A stretch of 64,000 bases of DNA. Origin: Paraphoma chrysanthemicola. Lineage: Eukaryota; Ascomycota; Dothideomycetes; Pleosporales; Phaeosphaeriaceae. The notes under the pieces were generated by a model. It did no database searches, had not been told where the DNA came from, and saw nothing but the letters and a program-made list of their open reading frames with translations. The DNA lies in NCBI GenBank assembly GCA_020744225.1, contig JAGMWG010000018.1, positions 744,001 to 808,000 of the forward strand. The letters are read 5' to 3'. Positions 34,175-45,188 of this stretch are shown in pieces. The first letter of the stretch is position 1. Every line of letters starts with the position of its first letter. A program made the translations under genes and the position numbers.

Positions 34175-35629
34175 ATGCGAGCGACAGGCACTTTCGCACT
34201 TTGCACAGCGGCAATCCTGCATTTCGCGTTCTGTTCACCCATACACCCACGGCACCAACATCAGACATTCCCAAATACGGAGCAATGGCCACTTCCCACA
34301 GTAGGGAAGTCCGTAAAACAGCAGCTTCCTGACGAGGATCTTCAAACTATACTATCGCAAGTGTCTCAAGCCAACATTGAAGCCACCGTTCGAAAGCTTG
34401 CTTCCTTTGGCACACGGCATACGCTGTCCAGCCAGACCGATCCTAATCGAGGTATTGGCGCAGCACGAGCATGGCTCACCTCCAAGTTCCAGGAAGCGGC
34501 CGACGCAAGCGAGGGAAGGATGACGGTGGAGTGGAATAGCTTTATTAAATACCCAGGAGACAACGAACGAATCATATTCCCAGTGAACATCACCAGCGTC
34601 GTGGCAACACTGAAGGGCAGTGAGGATCCGGATCGTCTATATGTTACTGGTGGACATTATGACTCAAGGAACAGCAACCCTATCGATTACCAGGGTGAGG
34701 CCCCAGGTGCTGTTGACGACGCGTCTGGTGTTGCTGTCTCCCTAGAACTCGCTCGCATCTTCGCAACGTACAAACCAAGAGCCTCCATTGCATTCACTGC
34801 TTTCGCTGGCGAAGAGCAAGGACTGCTAGGAGCTGAGAATCTTGCGCAAACATACAAGAACAACTCCGTCAACGTAGCTGGAATGATCAATCTCGACATG
34901 GTAGGCAACTCAAAGGCCGAAGACGGCACCAGCGATCCATACAACATCCGACTCTTCTGCCAAGGCACTCCATTGACCGAGAATGATACCACCACGACTT
35001 CGCGTCTCAGTATTGGTGGTGACAATGACAGTCCAGCACGCAATCTCGGCCGGCACATCTATGAGGTGGCCTCCAACGCTTTCACTGAGATGACTGTGCG
35101 CTTAATTTATCGTCTTGATCGTTACAGCCGTGGTGGAGACCATCGACCATTTCTCGAAGCAGGATACACGGGCGTGAGATTCGTTCAGCCAAACGAGGAC
35201 TATACGCAACAGCACCAGAATGTCACCGTGCGAAATGGCAAACAGTATGGTGATCTGGTCGAATGGCTTGATTTCGAGTACAACACTCGCGCTACAAAAG
35301 TCGTAGCGAGTAGCATGTGGAGCCTTGCCAACGCGCCTGGCGTTCCGACGAATGTTGGCATCAATACTACTGCCTCGGATAATTTTAGTCAGTTTAAGTG
35401 GAATGCGCCAGAGGGATTGCCGGTTGAGGGATACGAGATTTTGTATCGCGAGACGATTGAGCCGCATTGGACGAATGTAATTGAGGTCGGGAATGTTAAC
35501 TGGTATAATTTGACATCGGCGACGATACACAAGGATAATGTTATTTTTGGAGTGAGGAGCGTTGGGGCTGGAGGCTATAAGAGTCCGGCTGTGTTGCCGT
35601 TCCCGTTTGGATGTACGAGGAACTGCTAG
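34175..35629 (+). CDS. secreted M28 family zinc aminopeptidase
   Basis: Single exon, 484 aa. A signal peptide (MRATGTFALCTAAILHFAFCS) precedes a propeptide-like region. The M28 catalytic core has all metal ligands: His in GGHYDS, bridging Asp in GAVDDASGVA, the catalytic and ligand glutamates in AGEEQGLLG, Asp in INLDMVG, and His in the YTQQHQN segment. The C-terminal ~90 residues form a fibronectin-III-like beta domain (GVPTNVGINTTASDNFSQFKWNAP...), as in some secreted bacterial-like M28 peptidases. Several N-x-S/T sites fit secretion. It should release N-terminal amino acids from extracellular peptides. Confidence 0.93.
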   Translation: MRATGTFALCTAAILHFAFCSPIHPRHQHQTFPNTEQWPLPTVGKSVKQQLPDEDLQTILSQVSQANIEATVRKLASFGTRHTLSSQTDPNRGIGAARAWLTSKFQEAADASEGRMTVEWNSFIKYPGDNERIIFPVNITSVVATLKGSEDPDRLYVTGGHYDSRNSNPIDYQGEAPGAVDDASGVAVSLELARIFATYKPRASIAFTAFAGEEQGLLGAENLAQTYKNNSVNVAGMINLDMVGNSKAEDGTSDPYNIRLFCQGTPLTENDTTTTSRLSIGGDNDSPARNLGRHIYEVASNAFTEMTVRLIYRLDRYSRGGDHRPFLEAGYTGVRFVQPNEDYTQQHQNVTVRNGKQYGDLVEWLDFEYNTRATKVVASSMWSLANAPGVPTNVGINTTASDNFSQFKWNAPEGLPVEGYEILYRETIEPHWTNVIEVGNVNWYNLTSATIHKDNVIFGVRSVGAGGYKSPAVLPFPFGCTRNC

Positions 35630-35929
35630 AAGAGTCGTGCAGGGTATCACGCTTTGTGGTGGGGCCACTCGAGACACAATTATACGATACGATGGAGCAT
35701 TGATGTTCGATTATAGATTGTTATGCATGACCCGTGTTCACCAGATTTCTCTATCAGATCTCTTCAGCCATGTCGACGCGGTTTTCGGTTGTCAACCGTG
35801 AAAGCCTTCCTTGCCATAATCATTACATCGTGTCGTATTTCTCACACGTGCAAGTACGCCGCCGAGGTTTCCAAGGCTGGCCACGAGAGTTCGTGCTACC
35901 CATATTCACACCAATCTAAACTCCCTCTA

Positions 35930-36952
35930 CTACTCAACGTGGCAAGCCATGACACCTTCTTGCGCCCTCGCCCGATCGACAGTTACCCCTTGATATCCTC
36001 CTGCAATAAGCTCATCCACACGCTTGCAGTAACACTGCCAAACTAACAGCGCCTTGATAACCAACTGCACGTACTTCCACCATCTCGTTTTGCTCATGCC
36101 TCCGTTGGCACCCTTCATCTTCCTCCGGACCGGCTTGTAGAGCCATATGGAAAGAATTGTCCAATTCCAGCATTCGCCTTTGTAGATTTTCAGATTGCCC
36201 TCGAGCGCCTTAATCTCGGTACCCAGCGTCTCATACAGCTCAATCGTATCGGGATGCTTAGAGAGCGGCGCATCGAAGTGCGAAAGATAGTATAGTGTGT
36301 CAATGCCTGGGGTTGTCGCCCTACTGACGCGACTCACGGGGTTGTGTAGGCGCATGAAAGAGAGATCCGGAGGCACCACCTCGTGCCTCTATTGGTAATG
36401 CAAGCGTCGAGCAATGATGACCATGATCTTGGGCAGATCGTCAAGCATGACAGGCACATTCCACGTGAACGGCATCTCCTCCTCTTTTGTTTTGAGTAGC
36501 TCGCGAATCGACAGCTTGACGATCCCGAAGATTTCCTCGATTCTAGGAGATTCAGCCCTGGTCGAGATACTGAGACCCTCGATCGCAGGATCATGATCAT
36601 GGAGACAGGATGTATCATCCCAGTCTCGCAGTTCCTGGGACAAGGCTATGTCTCGGCGACACATGGGGCAGTTGGCAGAAGCATGTGTCATCAGCCACGC
36701 AGAGATGTAGAGCGTGCAGTACGTGTGGCCACACGCCGTCGTGACTGGCTCGACAACATGCTGGATGAACGGTTTTGGACCGGCACCAGGAAGCTTGCTA
36801 AGAAATCCAAGGGCGGTGGAAGGACCCAGCCCAGCTTGGCCGTAAACCCCACCACATATAGGGCAACGGGGATCGTTCGGTACAGCACCCGTTGGGAGGA
36901 TGGCGAGAACAGCGTCCACATAGTCCTGGTGGAGAATCGTGGTTGAGGTCAT
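35930..36952 (-). pseudogene. RING-finger protein gene with one in-frame TAG
   Basis: The upstream part (36952 down to 36389) encodes 187 residues: an N-terminal RING finger (CPICGG, then CGHTYC and CPMCRRD, consistent with a zinc-binding ubiquitin-ligase domain) and a following helical region ending RRLHYQ. A TAG at 36391-36389 interrupts it. The same frame then stays open for 152 more codons (RHEVVPPDLSFMRLHNP ... to 35930) with protein-like composition and no other stop. No GT...AG pair of normal size removes the TAG. The truncated protein keeps the RING domain and could still be made. Alternatives are a nonsense allele, readthrough, editing, or sequence error. The start at 36952 (MTSTTILHQDY) is preferred over 37015. 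Confidence 0.6.
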
Positions 36953-37266
36953 GGTGGGTTGTGACACAACGGGAATAGTATGCTTGCTATGAGCGGCATT
37001 CAGAGTTTGATACATGATGGAGCGCGATGTGACTGTACTTCAAACAGTTCTCCAGGTGATTCTGCTAGACGAGGTCGTTGTCGAGCCGCCGCTGCGCTTT
37101 CTTCGGTGCCATTGCTGCCTATGAAAGCAGTGAAAGCCCAGGTTGCTCCCATGATCCAGCGGCCTGAACATCGATGATATATCACTATGTATCGTGAGAT
37201 CAATGAGTCTAGGCCGGATTCGAAAATCCGATTGACATGACATGCAAATAGTGGAGCAGGGGCCGC

Positions 37267-39822
37267 TCAATCATCTGTCAAATCTACACAGTCCACACCC
37301 GGTGGAATTATGCATGGTGGTCCGATGTACCTATTTTCCACACTGCTAACAGGCACTGAAGTAGACACTGATCGGACTGGAACGATAGGTAGGGGTTTTC
37401 CTTGAAAGTGTCGAACGCGAGCGGCGCGAATAGCCTCGATGGTTGGAACAGACGATGCTGAGACCCGCGATACGCCATCCGTAGTACTAAAAGATAGCCC
37501 TGGGTCGAGTACGGGCACCACCATGGCCATTTGAGGGGCCGGAACCGATGCGAAATCGATAAGCGGATCTACTGGTCTTATGGACATGGCCGATTGACCA
37601 GATCTACGATAGCTACTTGAGCTACAAGATGCGGCACTGGACGTGCCATTCACTGGCTCGGTGATGGAACCAGAAGTCTCGCGTTGCTGCTTCGGTGATG
37701 GGGTGGCTGTCCAGCTCTGCTCAGTTGTTCCGGCGACTTGCAGCAGGTCAATTTCATCTTCTGATGAGCTGGGGGAGCCAAAATCGATGACAGTATTGGT
37801 TTTTGGTTGAAACTCAAGAGTGGTTCGAGTCCGTGATGGCAGCAGGCGAAGCTCATCTCCTGAATCCGAAAGCTCTATCACTTCCTCGGCAAGGGATTTG
37901 GAGAGCTCCCGACGACGCTTTTGAGTTGGTGTTACCCTAGCATAGCTTTGGTCGATTGAGGTGCTGGTCGTGGGCAACGTATCCGGCAGGCTATTCGGCC
38001 TCGCAGCTACAGCTGAAGTGATGTCACATTCCTTACGTTTCCTCTTCTTGCTAGTTGGCACCCCTAAGGCCTCAGAGGTTCCTATTGGTGCATTATGCTT
38101 AGTTGGCCTTCGCTTTGGTTCCGGTAGAGGAGGATCGAGTACATCGAGAGGTAGCAACTTTAAGAGCCAATAGTTCGGTATCTCGCATTCGACACGATGT
38201 TCGGGGTCAAAGGGTTTTGCCATATCGCCGTCCCAGTACCCCAGTCGTTCGCCCTCGAAGTCTGGTCTTCTCAAACTTGATACGCCGAATGGCGAGAACC
38301 TCAATTTGCGCTCGAACACGTGCTGCACAGCCTCACCGGCAGTCTTCTTTACCTTCATCTTGGTTATTGTGATCCCGTGTATTACCTCTCGAGGGAGAGA
38401 GGGATCCCTTTCCGTTATGCACCTTGTGAGTAACACTGGACCCACCCAATTGAAGTACAACCGTCCCCAGATATTGAAACGCGAACTAGTAGTCTCAAGA
38501 AGCTTGAGCTCATCAATGGGTCTGACATAGTCAAGATTCAGCCTAGTATTGCTCTTCAGCACACTGTCGCTTGTTACTTTCGGATTGTTGTATTTCTGTA
38601 AGGTTTTGATTTCAGGAAAGCCGGCCGGCACCCGAATACCGCGTGCACCACATGTTGCGAGGGTCTCCTGGAGCTCGCGACTCCAGATGTTGCAATCCAC
38701 TTGAGTTCGGCAACTACATAGGGATTGACCGAGACCTTTTTTGAGGATCTTCATGGCTATATTGGGGCCGCAACCGGGTAAGCCCTTGGCGTCATAGTCG
38801 CCACCGACTAGCATGGCAAAAAGAACAAGAGCTTCTCAATCGATCTGCGAAGCCCCAGAGCCATAGTCAGTAAAGCATTGCAGACGTAGGGTAGAACTCA
38901 TCGGTCGCAGGCGGTCGAAATCTTCACCAACCCAGAGTAAGGACAGCATTACGTACCCTGTTCGACGTTAGCAATGTCTTGCGAATGAGAAAGAGCGTAG
39001 AAGAGGTGCTTTGCTTTGCCACAACTAAGATTGACTATGTCAGTCGGCCGAGATAGGGTGACGATGTCAACCTAGTGTGCGCAGTCATATACCCATTTCG
39101 TATCCTAGCCTCACTTACTGAAGGTGCGTTTCGAGATCTGCAGCTCGTACGATGCGTGCAGTCTTCTTGTTCTTTTCTGTGTTCTCCTTGGACCGATCCT
39201 TGGTGCCTTTCTGCTTGACAGTCCGGTCATCCCGGATCCACAATGTACAACCAAACATGAGGCAATCGGAGTCCTGGGACCAGACCGCATCGGCCATACC
39301 TAGAGCCTGCATTCGTGCACATTCCGCCTCTGCTTCCCCTGGGGCCTCGTGATAAGGAATCCTAAAGGCTCTCAACACTTCTTTGAGCAAGTCACGTTTT
39401 CTGTAATCGATCTTACCAGACCCATGACTTCCGCGTTTCCACGGCCTTCCAGGGCCGTCGAATACAAAGATCAATTGTATGTTGAGTGTGAGGAAGCGAC
39501 AAATCCTGTAGAACATGCTCTTCTCTTGCCCTTGAAAGGCCTGATCGGAAGCTAAACCTGTTAGCGGCAGGGAATTGACTGTGCAGCTACACTTACTGTC
39601 GCGGATAGCATAGACTTGTGCTTCCGTGAGATTGTTGAAACGCCAATCTGCCTCATCGACAGCAACACGAAGAGCTCGGCCATAGCATCGGTGGTGCTCT
39701 TCCGCGAGCTGTGCAATGGGAACGCTTCGATCATGCTCCTCAATTATGTCAAACAGCCTGAAGAGAATGGTCAAAAGGGTTCAAGAGGTGATGTCTGCGG
39801 GCACATACTGTGATATACCCAT
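37267..39822 (-). pseudogene. YEN1: YEN1/GEN1-type Holliday-junction resolvase, possibly disrupted
   Basis: XPG/FEN1-superfamily nuclease that cuts recombination intermediates. Exon 1 is 39809-39822 (MGISQ, starting at the family's usual Met-Gly). Exon 2 is 39597-39757 and exon 3 starts at 39551, both after GT...AG introns. Exons 1-3 hold the N-region (RVAVDEADWRF), VFDGP, and the I-region acidic residues in EAPGEAEAECARMQ and SQDSDCLMFG. From 38825 downward the frame gives ALVLFAMLVGGDYDAKGLPGCG, the conserved helix-hairpin-helix entry, and then a long tail ending VDLTDD. The join across 38846-39116 is unclear: after the best acceptor (38845-38846) the frame reads Ile-Asp-TGA-Glu-Ala, a stop where family members have Arg. 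I label it pseudogene for that reason; a non-canonical splice could rescue it. Confidence 0.65.
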
Positions 39823-40170
39823 CCTCGCAACTGCGCACCCATTAACCTCAGTCGCGTCGCGTTTGGGCGGCTGAAAGCATTTGCAAGCAGAAATAGGCGG
39901 CCCAATAGAAGTCTCATCTACTACATATCACTTTGTATTCCGAGGTAAATGCGATCGGGACTTGTGTCGGGCTCCGTACGACGGAGCACAGAAGGTGGTC
40001 GATGGCCTCAAAAAGGGGACCACGCGTGATCACGTGTGTGCTAACTCAAAATGGTGACTTGGCGGCCGCAGCCCCACTGAGCCGACAATGCGGTCAAAGA
40101 TTATATCTAGGACAGCAACGTCGTGCGGATATATGGGCTCAAAGCGTGCATTGTCGAATCAATATACTGC

Positions 40171-42973
40171 CTATGTTTCGCAGTCCACCCCAAACGCCTC
40201 CAGGTCATCAAAGCCATGCCACAGCTCGGCTTCCAAAAATGCGCTCATATCATTCACTTTTTCTTCCACACCTTTACGCCTTTCCTTCAAAGCATTTCCT
40301 AGAATCTTAGCTGCCGCCAGCGCCATATCAGATTTTCGACCGAGATACCATAACGCCCTAACACAATCATCTGCTCTCTGGAAAGCGTCCCCAATATCGC
40401 TAGTTGAAAGCGAAGGCAGCATTACATCCGACTCCAGAAGGATGACTCCAGCTTTAGCGAACGCTCTAATGAGAACAGCAGTCCATGGCTCGGTCAACAA
40501 GGAGCCCTCGTTGAGCGCGAAATGAAACTCCGGGGACTTGGAGAATGTCGCATTCTCTCTTGGGCAAGCGCACCGCGCCATGTCGGACACAACTCTGCAA
40601 TTGTTTTCCCTGAACCGAACCAAAAAGTCGGTCGAAGCTCGCTGGCTCAGGTTTGTTTCAGTGCCAAGCTCGGACTCATCCACTATTTCGATCAGATCTG
40701 CAAGCAAAAGGGTGGCAAGATGCCAATGACCGGCAAGACAAGTGTACCACGACTGGATGCGAGGGTGCAATTGGTCGTGATTTTGAATACAGTCGCCGAT
40801 GAACGGAGCATACAACTGTTCCCAGTGGGCACAAACATCTAGCGCAGCCTTTAGAGATGATTCGACCTTTGCGCCGCGAGCATTCCTAGTCAGAAGAGTT
40901 TGAATCCTGGTTATCTTTCTGAATAGGACAACCTTCACTGGCGCTGCATCGCAAAGTAATGCGGCGGCTTGATCAAAAGAGCAAGGCCATCGGACGGGAT
41001 TTTCTTGAAGTCGATCGTCTTGCCGAGCGAAAAGGTAACCATCCCAGAGACCGTCTGTGCGATCTGCTTTGATGACTACGCTCCCATCAGTCGTCGAAGA
41101 GGGGACGTGTTCGGGGCCATTTGGATAAATGTCAGAATCTTCATCGGATACCACAAGAGGTCTCTTGTTCATCGCTGCTGACAAGGTGTCGAACATGACG
41201 CCTAACCAGAAAAGTAAGTCAACTGCCGCTCGATCGGCATTACCCAGCCTTCCCGTGGAGGGACGATATTGTTTGTTGCCACGCGATGCTCCAGATGTGA
41301 GCCGTGGCTTTCCGTTATACATGGCCATTCGTGATCGCAGTGAGTGGATCAAACGCAACCCCTGCTCTAGATGAGTGGGTGGGCCGTCCGCGTCAATAGC
41401 GAGGTTCAGCTTGGAAAGCAGATCCTCGCATTCGCTGACATCACCATCTACGCCTGAGAATGCATCTCCGTTTACACTCTGAGGTTTCAATGATTCATCT
41501 CTTATCTCATCCACGGCTTCCACGGGCTTTTGCGTTAATGCAAACACGATTTGTGCGAGCACGACACGGAACGACTCGATTTCGCCAGCGGTATGCAGCG
41601 CATTCTGTGCCTCGTGCCAAGCACGTATCTGAAGCATACGATCAAATTCTGGGCCTGATACATTGCCGTTGTCGGTGTCAACATCGGCAGTCCCTCCTGG
41701 AGAAGCCGCATCAAAAGGGTACTTGGCAGTGCTTCTTTGACTGGACTGTGCCCATTGTGTCGCAAATGCGTATATGGCAAGGTTAAGAGCTCTTGATGCT
41801 GCTTGGTCCTCTGTGTAAGTGAGCTGTCTCCCGCGGATGTTCGCCGCAAGTCGATCGAGCCGGAAGACACGATGATAGATACGGTTCCAATCAGGTCGAG
41901 CATCGTTGATCAGCGCAACGTCAGCCTTCGTGCTATAAGGACACGTTCTCTCGGTAACCCAACACGAGAGTGCATTTTCGAAACTGTTGTGATATATTCT
42001 CAGTAAACCTTCCGTCAGAAAAGCGTTGTTTGTTGTCAAAACGAGGTCGCTAGCAAACGATAGTGCTGGGCAAGGAAGCGCACCATTTGAAATCGAGCTT
42101 GACGACCCGCGTCGGCGCTTCTTGCGGTTTAGTTGTATCAGGGACCCATTTGTGGTTGTCGAGGCTTCGCTTGTAGTTTTTGCGGATGGCGTGTAAGAGC
42201 TGTCCTTTTCCATCACATCATCGAGCCGCTCCGAGAGTGTTTCCAACGACGATCCCTTCCCGGAGTCACAATCGAATGGTATACCACTGTCTTCGAACAT
42301 GTCGTCCAGATATCTTGAACGCTCCTTTCGTAGAGCTTCGACCGATAAGGGAGAAGTACTTTCGAACATATTCATTGTATCCTCTGGATCGAGTATTGTG
42401 GGCATGCCGCACGGGAAATCGCCAAAGGTGACCATTTCCAATGGAGCGGCACGGGGAGCGGAAGGTCCATCATTGGTCGCAGCACGTTGATTGGCCGGCC
42501 CCACAACTGTTATCTGCCGACGAAGCTCATCCTGGCCCGACGATTTGCTTGACGAAGTTCGGCGACGTTTTGGAGGGGGCAGTGGATTTGGTGGTTGCTG
42601 TGTTGATTGTAACACGCGCTGGGATCTGAGCCATTCGAAAGTGCACCCTTTCTTGGTCTTTTCGCAGTTGCCGCATGGCGCTAGTGGCCCAAACACATCT
42701 ACGTAATCAGCTACAAGCCTAACAGAAAAGCCGCTAATGGAGCTCACCGCTGTAGTGAAAAGCAGGCGGGTTTGCACCGCCCTTGTTATCGTCCAACAAT
42801 GCGTCTTCCAGAATTGCCGCATCGCATGCCCGTTTTCCTTTTCGACATTGATCGCAACACCGGTTTTGCTTCCTACTAGTCTTTGATGATTTGACGGCGG
42901 CCAATGCTGTTGGTGAAGGCGAGGTCCAGGCGTAGTCAAGGAAAGACTTTGGCTGAACGTCCACAAAGTTCAT
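40171..42973 (-). CDS. alcR: AlcR-like Zn cluster transcription factor
   Basis: Exons 42748-42973 and 40171-42698 (intron GTGAGC...ACGTAG, phase 1), 917 aa. In Aspergillus nidulans AlcR switches on ethanol-utilisation genes. The match is specific: CDQCRKGKRACDA near the N-terminus, then after a long loop CGNCEKTKKGCTFEWLRSQR; later IYHNSFENALSCWVTE, FRLDRLAANIRGR, MFDTLSAAMNKRPLVVSDEDS and IQSWYTCLAGHWHLATLLLADL; and a C-terminal WYLGRKSDMALAA. The zinc cluster is C-x2-C-x6-C-x33-C-x2-C-x6-C. The A. nidulans loop is also long (16 residues), but this is about twice that. The upstream region carries CCGCA-type AlcR half-sites. No alcohol or aldehyde dehydrogenase gene is nearby in this window. 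Confidence 0.85.
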
Positions 42974-43846
42974 GGCTACGATCCGGGACTCCAAGGCAAA
43001 AAGAGGAAAAAGTAAGAGAGACGAGGCGTGGTGAACGGGGGTTGTCGCTGCTGATATGCGCGCCCCGCGCGCGACTAGGGTAGCTCCACGACTAGGGTTG
43101 GGAATGCGGGGAACGGCTACGCGTGTTCTACTTAGGGATGCGAGCGATTGCAGCCCACTTCAGGAACCTCCGCACTCTTTAAAGTTGATGTGACTGCCCT
43201 TTGTGGTTCTTCCGACTTCGAAGAAAAACACAGCAAGCTACTCCCCGCTGACTGATTTGTGCCATGGCAGACAACGGACACCTTGCAACGGTTACGGGTA
43301 GCGACTTCCGCTCACAATTGACGCTCAATCGACGTTTCGGACCTCTTGTTCTTGCACTAATGACAGTCATATTTCCGACGCTCCCGGACTCCGACATTCT
43401 CGGTCCTAAACATCACGATGCCATGTTCGTGTCTGATTTGGTCCTTGGAAGGTCATATGATCGTATTCAAGTCACTAGCGCGTGACAGACCTGGTGCATT
43501 GGAACCGTCGAAGCAAGCAAATGCCTGATCGTCGGTCCGAAGTTGTTCGCGCGCGCAAAGTTGAACGCTGCTCTATGCATGCATGCATGCATGATCGGTA
43601 TACTACAGGGCAACATCCCTGCGACTGACTCGTGGCTGACGCCAGGTTCGCGAAAATATACCGAGCGAGTTGCGAGCTTTAACAGAACTTCTCAATTGTG
43701 CAATTGTATGGACTTTGTGGCAAGAATGTATCGTCCTCGGTCCATTACATACGCTCAAAAACGATTAGGCTGTCAAAGCGTATGCAGTCAAAAGAGTGGA
43801 GACGAAATGTTACAAGGCGATAGATGTCCTACAGGGCTAGCCGAAA
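42974..43846. other. promoter of the AlcR-like gene and intergenic spacer
   Basis: GC-rich close to the start codon (43050-43110). It contains two CCGCA-type sequences (TGCGG at 43105-43109 and CCGCA at 43170-43174) and an (ATGC)n microsatellite at 43575-43593. A 73-codon plus-strand frame at 43264-43485 is not supported by any motif. Confidence 0.5.
43105..43174. promoter_or_regulatory. candidate AlcR half-sites in its own promoter
   Basis: TGCGG at 43105-43109 and CCGCA at 43170-43174 are inverted copies of the AlcR core CCGCN known from A. nidulans, about 130-200 nt upstream of the ATG. The spacing of about 60 nt is wider than classic paired sites, so this is a weak regulatory prediction. 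Confidence 0.35.
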
Positions 43847-45188
43847 TCAAGCCCCGAGAGCTTGGTAAATCTGCGTTTCGATGTTGAACCATAATCCCAG
43901 GACCTTCATATCGCCAAATGGAAGGATTTGCGAGCACACAATTCCGCCAACACCTTTCTCTCGGTCAGCCCACCACCAACAGTTTGGCAGTCCAGCCCAA
44001 AACCCCGTGGTTTTAGATCTTCCCGTTGGGCCTCCGTTCGACAGCATGAATGTCAATCCCCATCCCTGTGGTGGATTGCCTTCTACGGGATAGATTTCGC
44101 CCAATGGGTTCGTAAGGTCGGGCTTCGCATCAGGGATACCTTGCCTACCAAACTCTGGGAACTCGGGAATCTGATTGGTAAACATCTGGTCAACGGTCTC
44201 TTTTTTCAGTATCTGAGCCCCCGTTGTAGGCGAGGTACCATTGTTAAGCAAAGTTGCGATGATCTCTGTGCAAATTTAGCGAACTTAAAGGTCAAATTAA
44301 TAGGTGGAAAGCTTACGAGCGTAATCTGACGGCTTCGAAAATGCGCCAGCGCCAGCGCTATTGAAGACGGTCTTCACGTCTGCACTTTCAACGACCAGTG
44401 GTTTGCGCAGGAGATGATCACGCCCAATCAAAGAACCGTCAGATTTTCTTTGGTGCATGAGCGCCAACCTTTTCTTCATGTCCGTGGTCGGAAACATGGA
44501 TATGCTTTTCAGGCCCAAGGGCTCGAAGATGTTCTTGTGACAGTAGTCATTGAGAGACAATCCTGTACTTCGCTCAAGCGCAAGGCCAGCAAAGTCGATG
44601 TTCACACCATACTCCCAACCTTCGCCAGGTTGGCGAATGAGTGGTTGGAGAATGTCCTTGATATTGCCAGAGAACTCGTCGAAACCAATTGGATGAGAGT
44701 AGTCGCGGAGTTCGTTGTTGAAGAATGTATAACCAAATCCGGCTGTTTACATGGTAAGTCCAGCTGGCCACTACTAATCAGTGATTGCTTGAGAACCTAC
44801 CGGTATGTGATAGAAGCATTCTTAATGTGATCTTCTTGTTCTTGTCCACCAGCTTTCCGTCCTTTTGCAGCACCTTCAAGTCCTTGAGCTCGGGGATCAG
44901 CTTCTCAATCTCATCGCCATCATCCAAATGCAGCTTGCCCTGTTCGACCAGTTGCATGCAAGCAATCCCAGCAATCATCTTCGTGCAAGACGCAATCCAG
45001 AAGACATTCTCCAAGTTCATATCCTCAGAACTGTTGAGGCCACGCTTACCAGCACTGTATGCGAACAGCTCTTTACCATCCTTTCCAACAACTACTACAC
45101 TTGTGCCGGGAATATCGGCGCGAGGATCAGCACAAGCATCGTCCACCGTTTTCTTCAGATTTTGTATAACTTGGTCAGGAAGAGGCAT
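43847..45188 (-). CDS. serine beta-lactamase-like esterase/transferase
   Basis: Exons 44801-45188, 44317-44742 and 43847-44265, 410 aa. Introns GTAGGT...AAACAG and GTAAGC...GCACAG restore the conserved HTAGFGYTFFN and SDYAQIIATLLNNG. The S-x-x-K nucleophile motif is SCTK at residues 67-70. The likely catalytic Tyr is residue 174 in GWEYGVNIDFAG. The C-terminal region is glycine-rich (GWGLTFMLSNGGPTGRSKTTGFWAGLPNCWWWADREKGVG), equivalent to the third active-site strand. The family includes EstB-type esterases and the LovD acyltransferase, so the substrate may be an ester or a secondary metabolite rather than a beta-lactam. There is no signal peptide, so it is probably cytosolic. Confidence 0.88.

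Noticed and set aside
37200..37270. tRNA-like B-box (TTTTCGAATCC on the minus strand)
   Set aside because: The B-box has mismatches and I could not fold a cloverleaf or find a matching A-box.
43264..43485. 73-codon plus-strand frame near the AlcR promoter
   Set aside because: Too short and without motifs; better explained as spacer.
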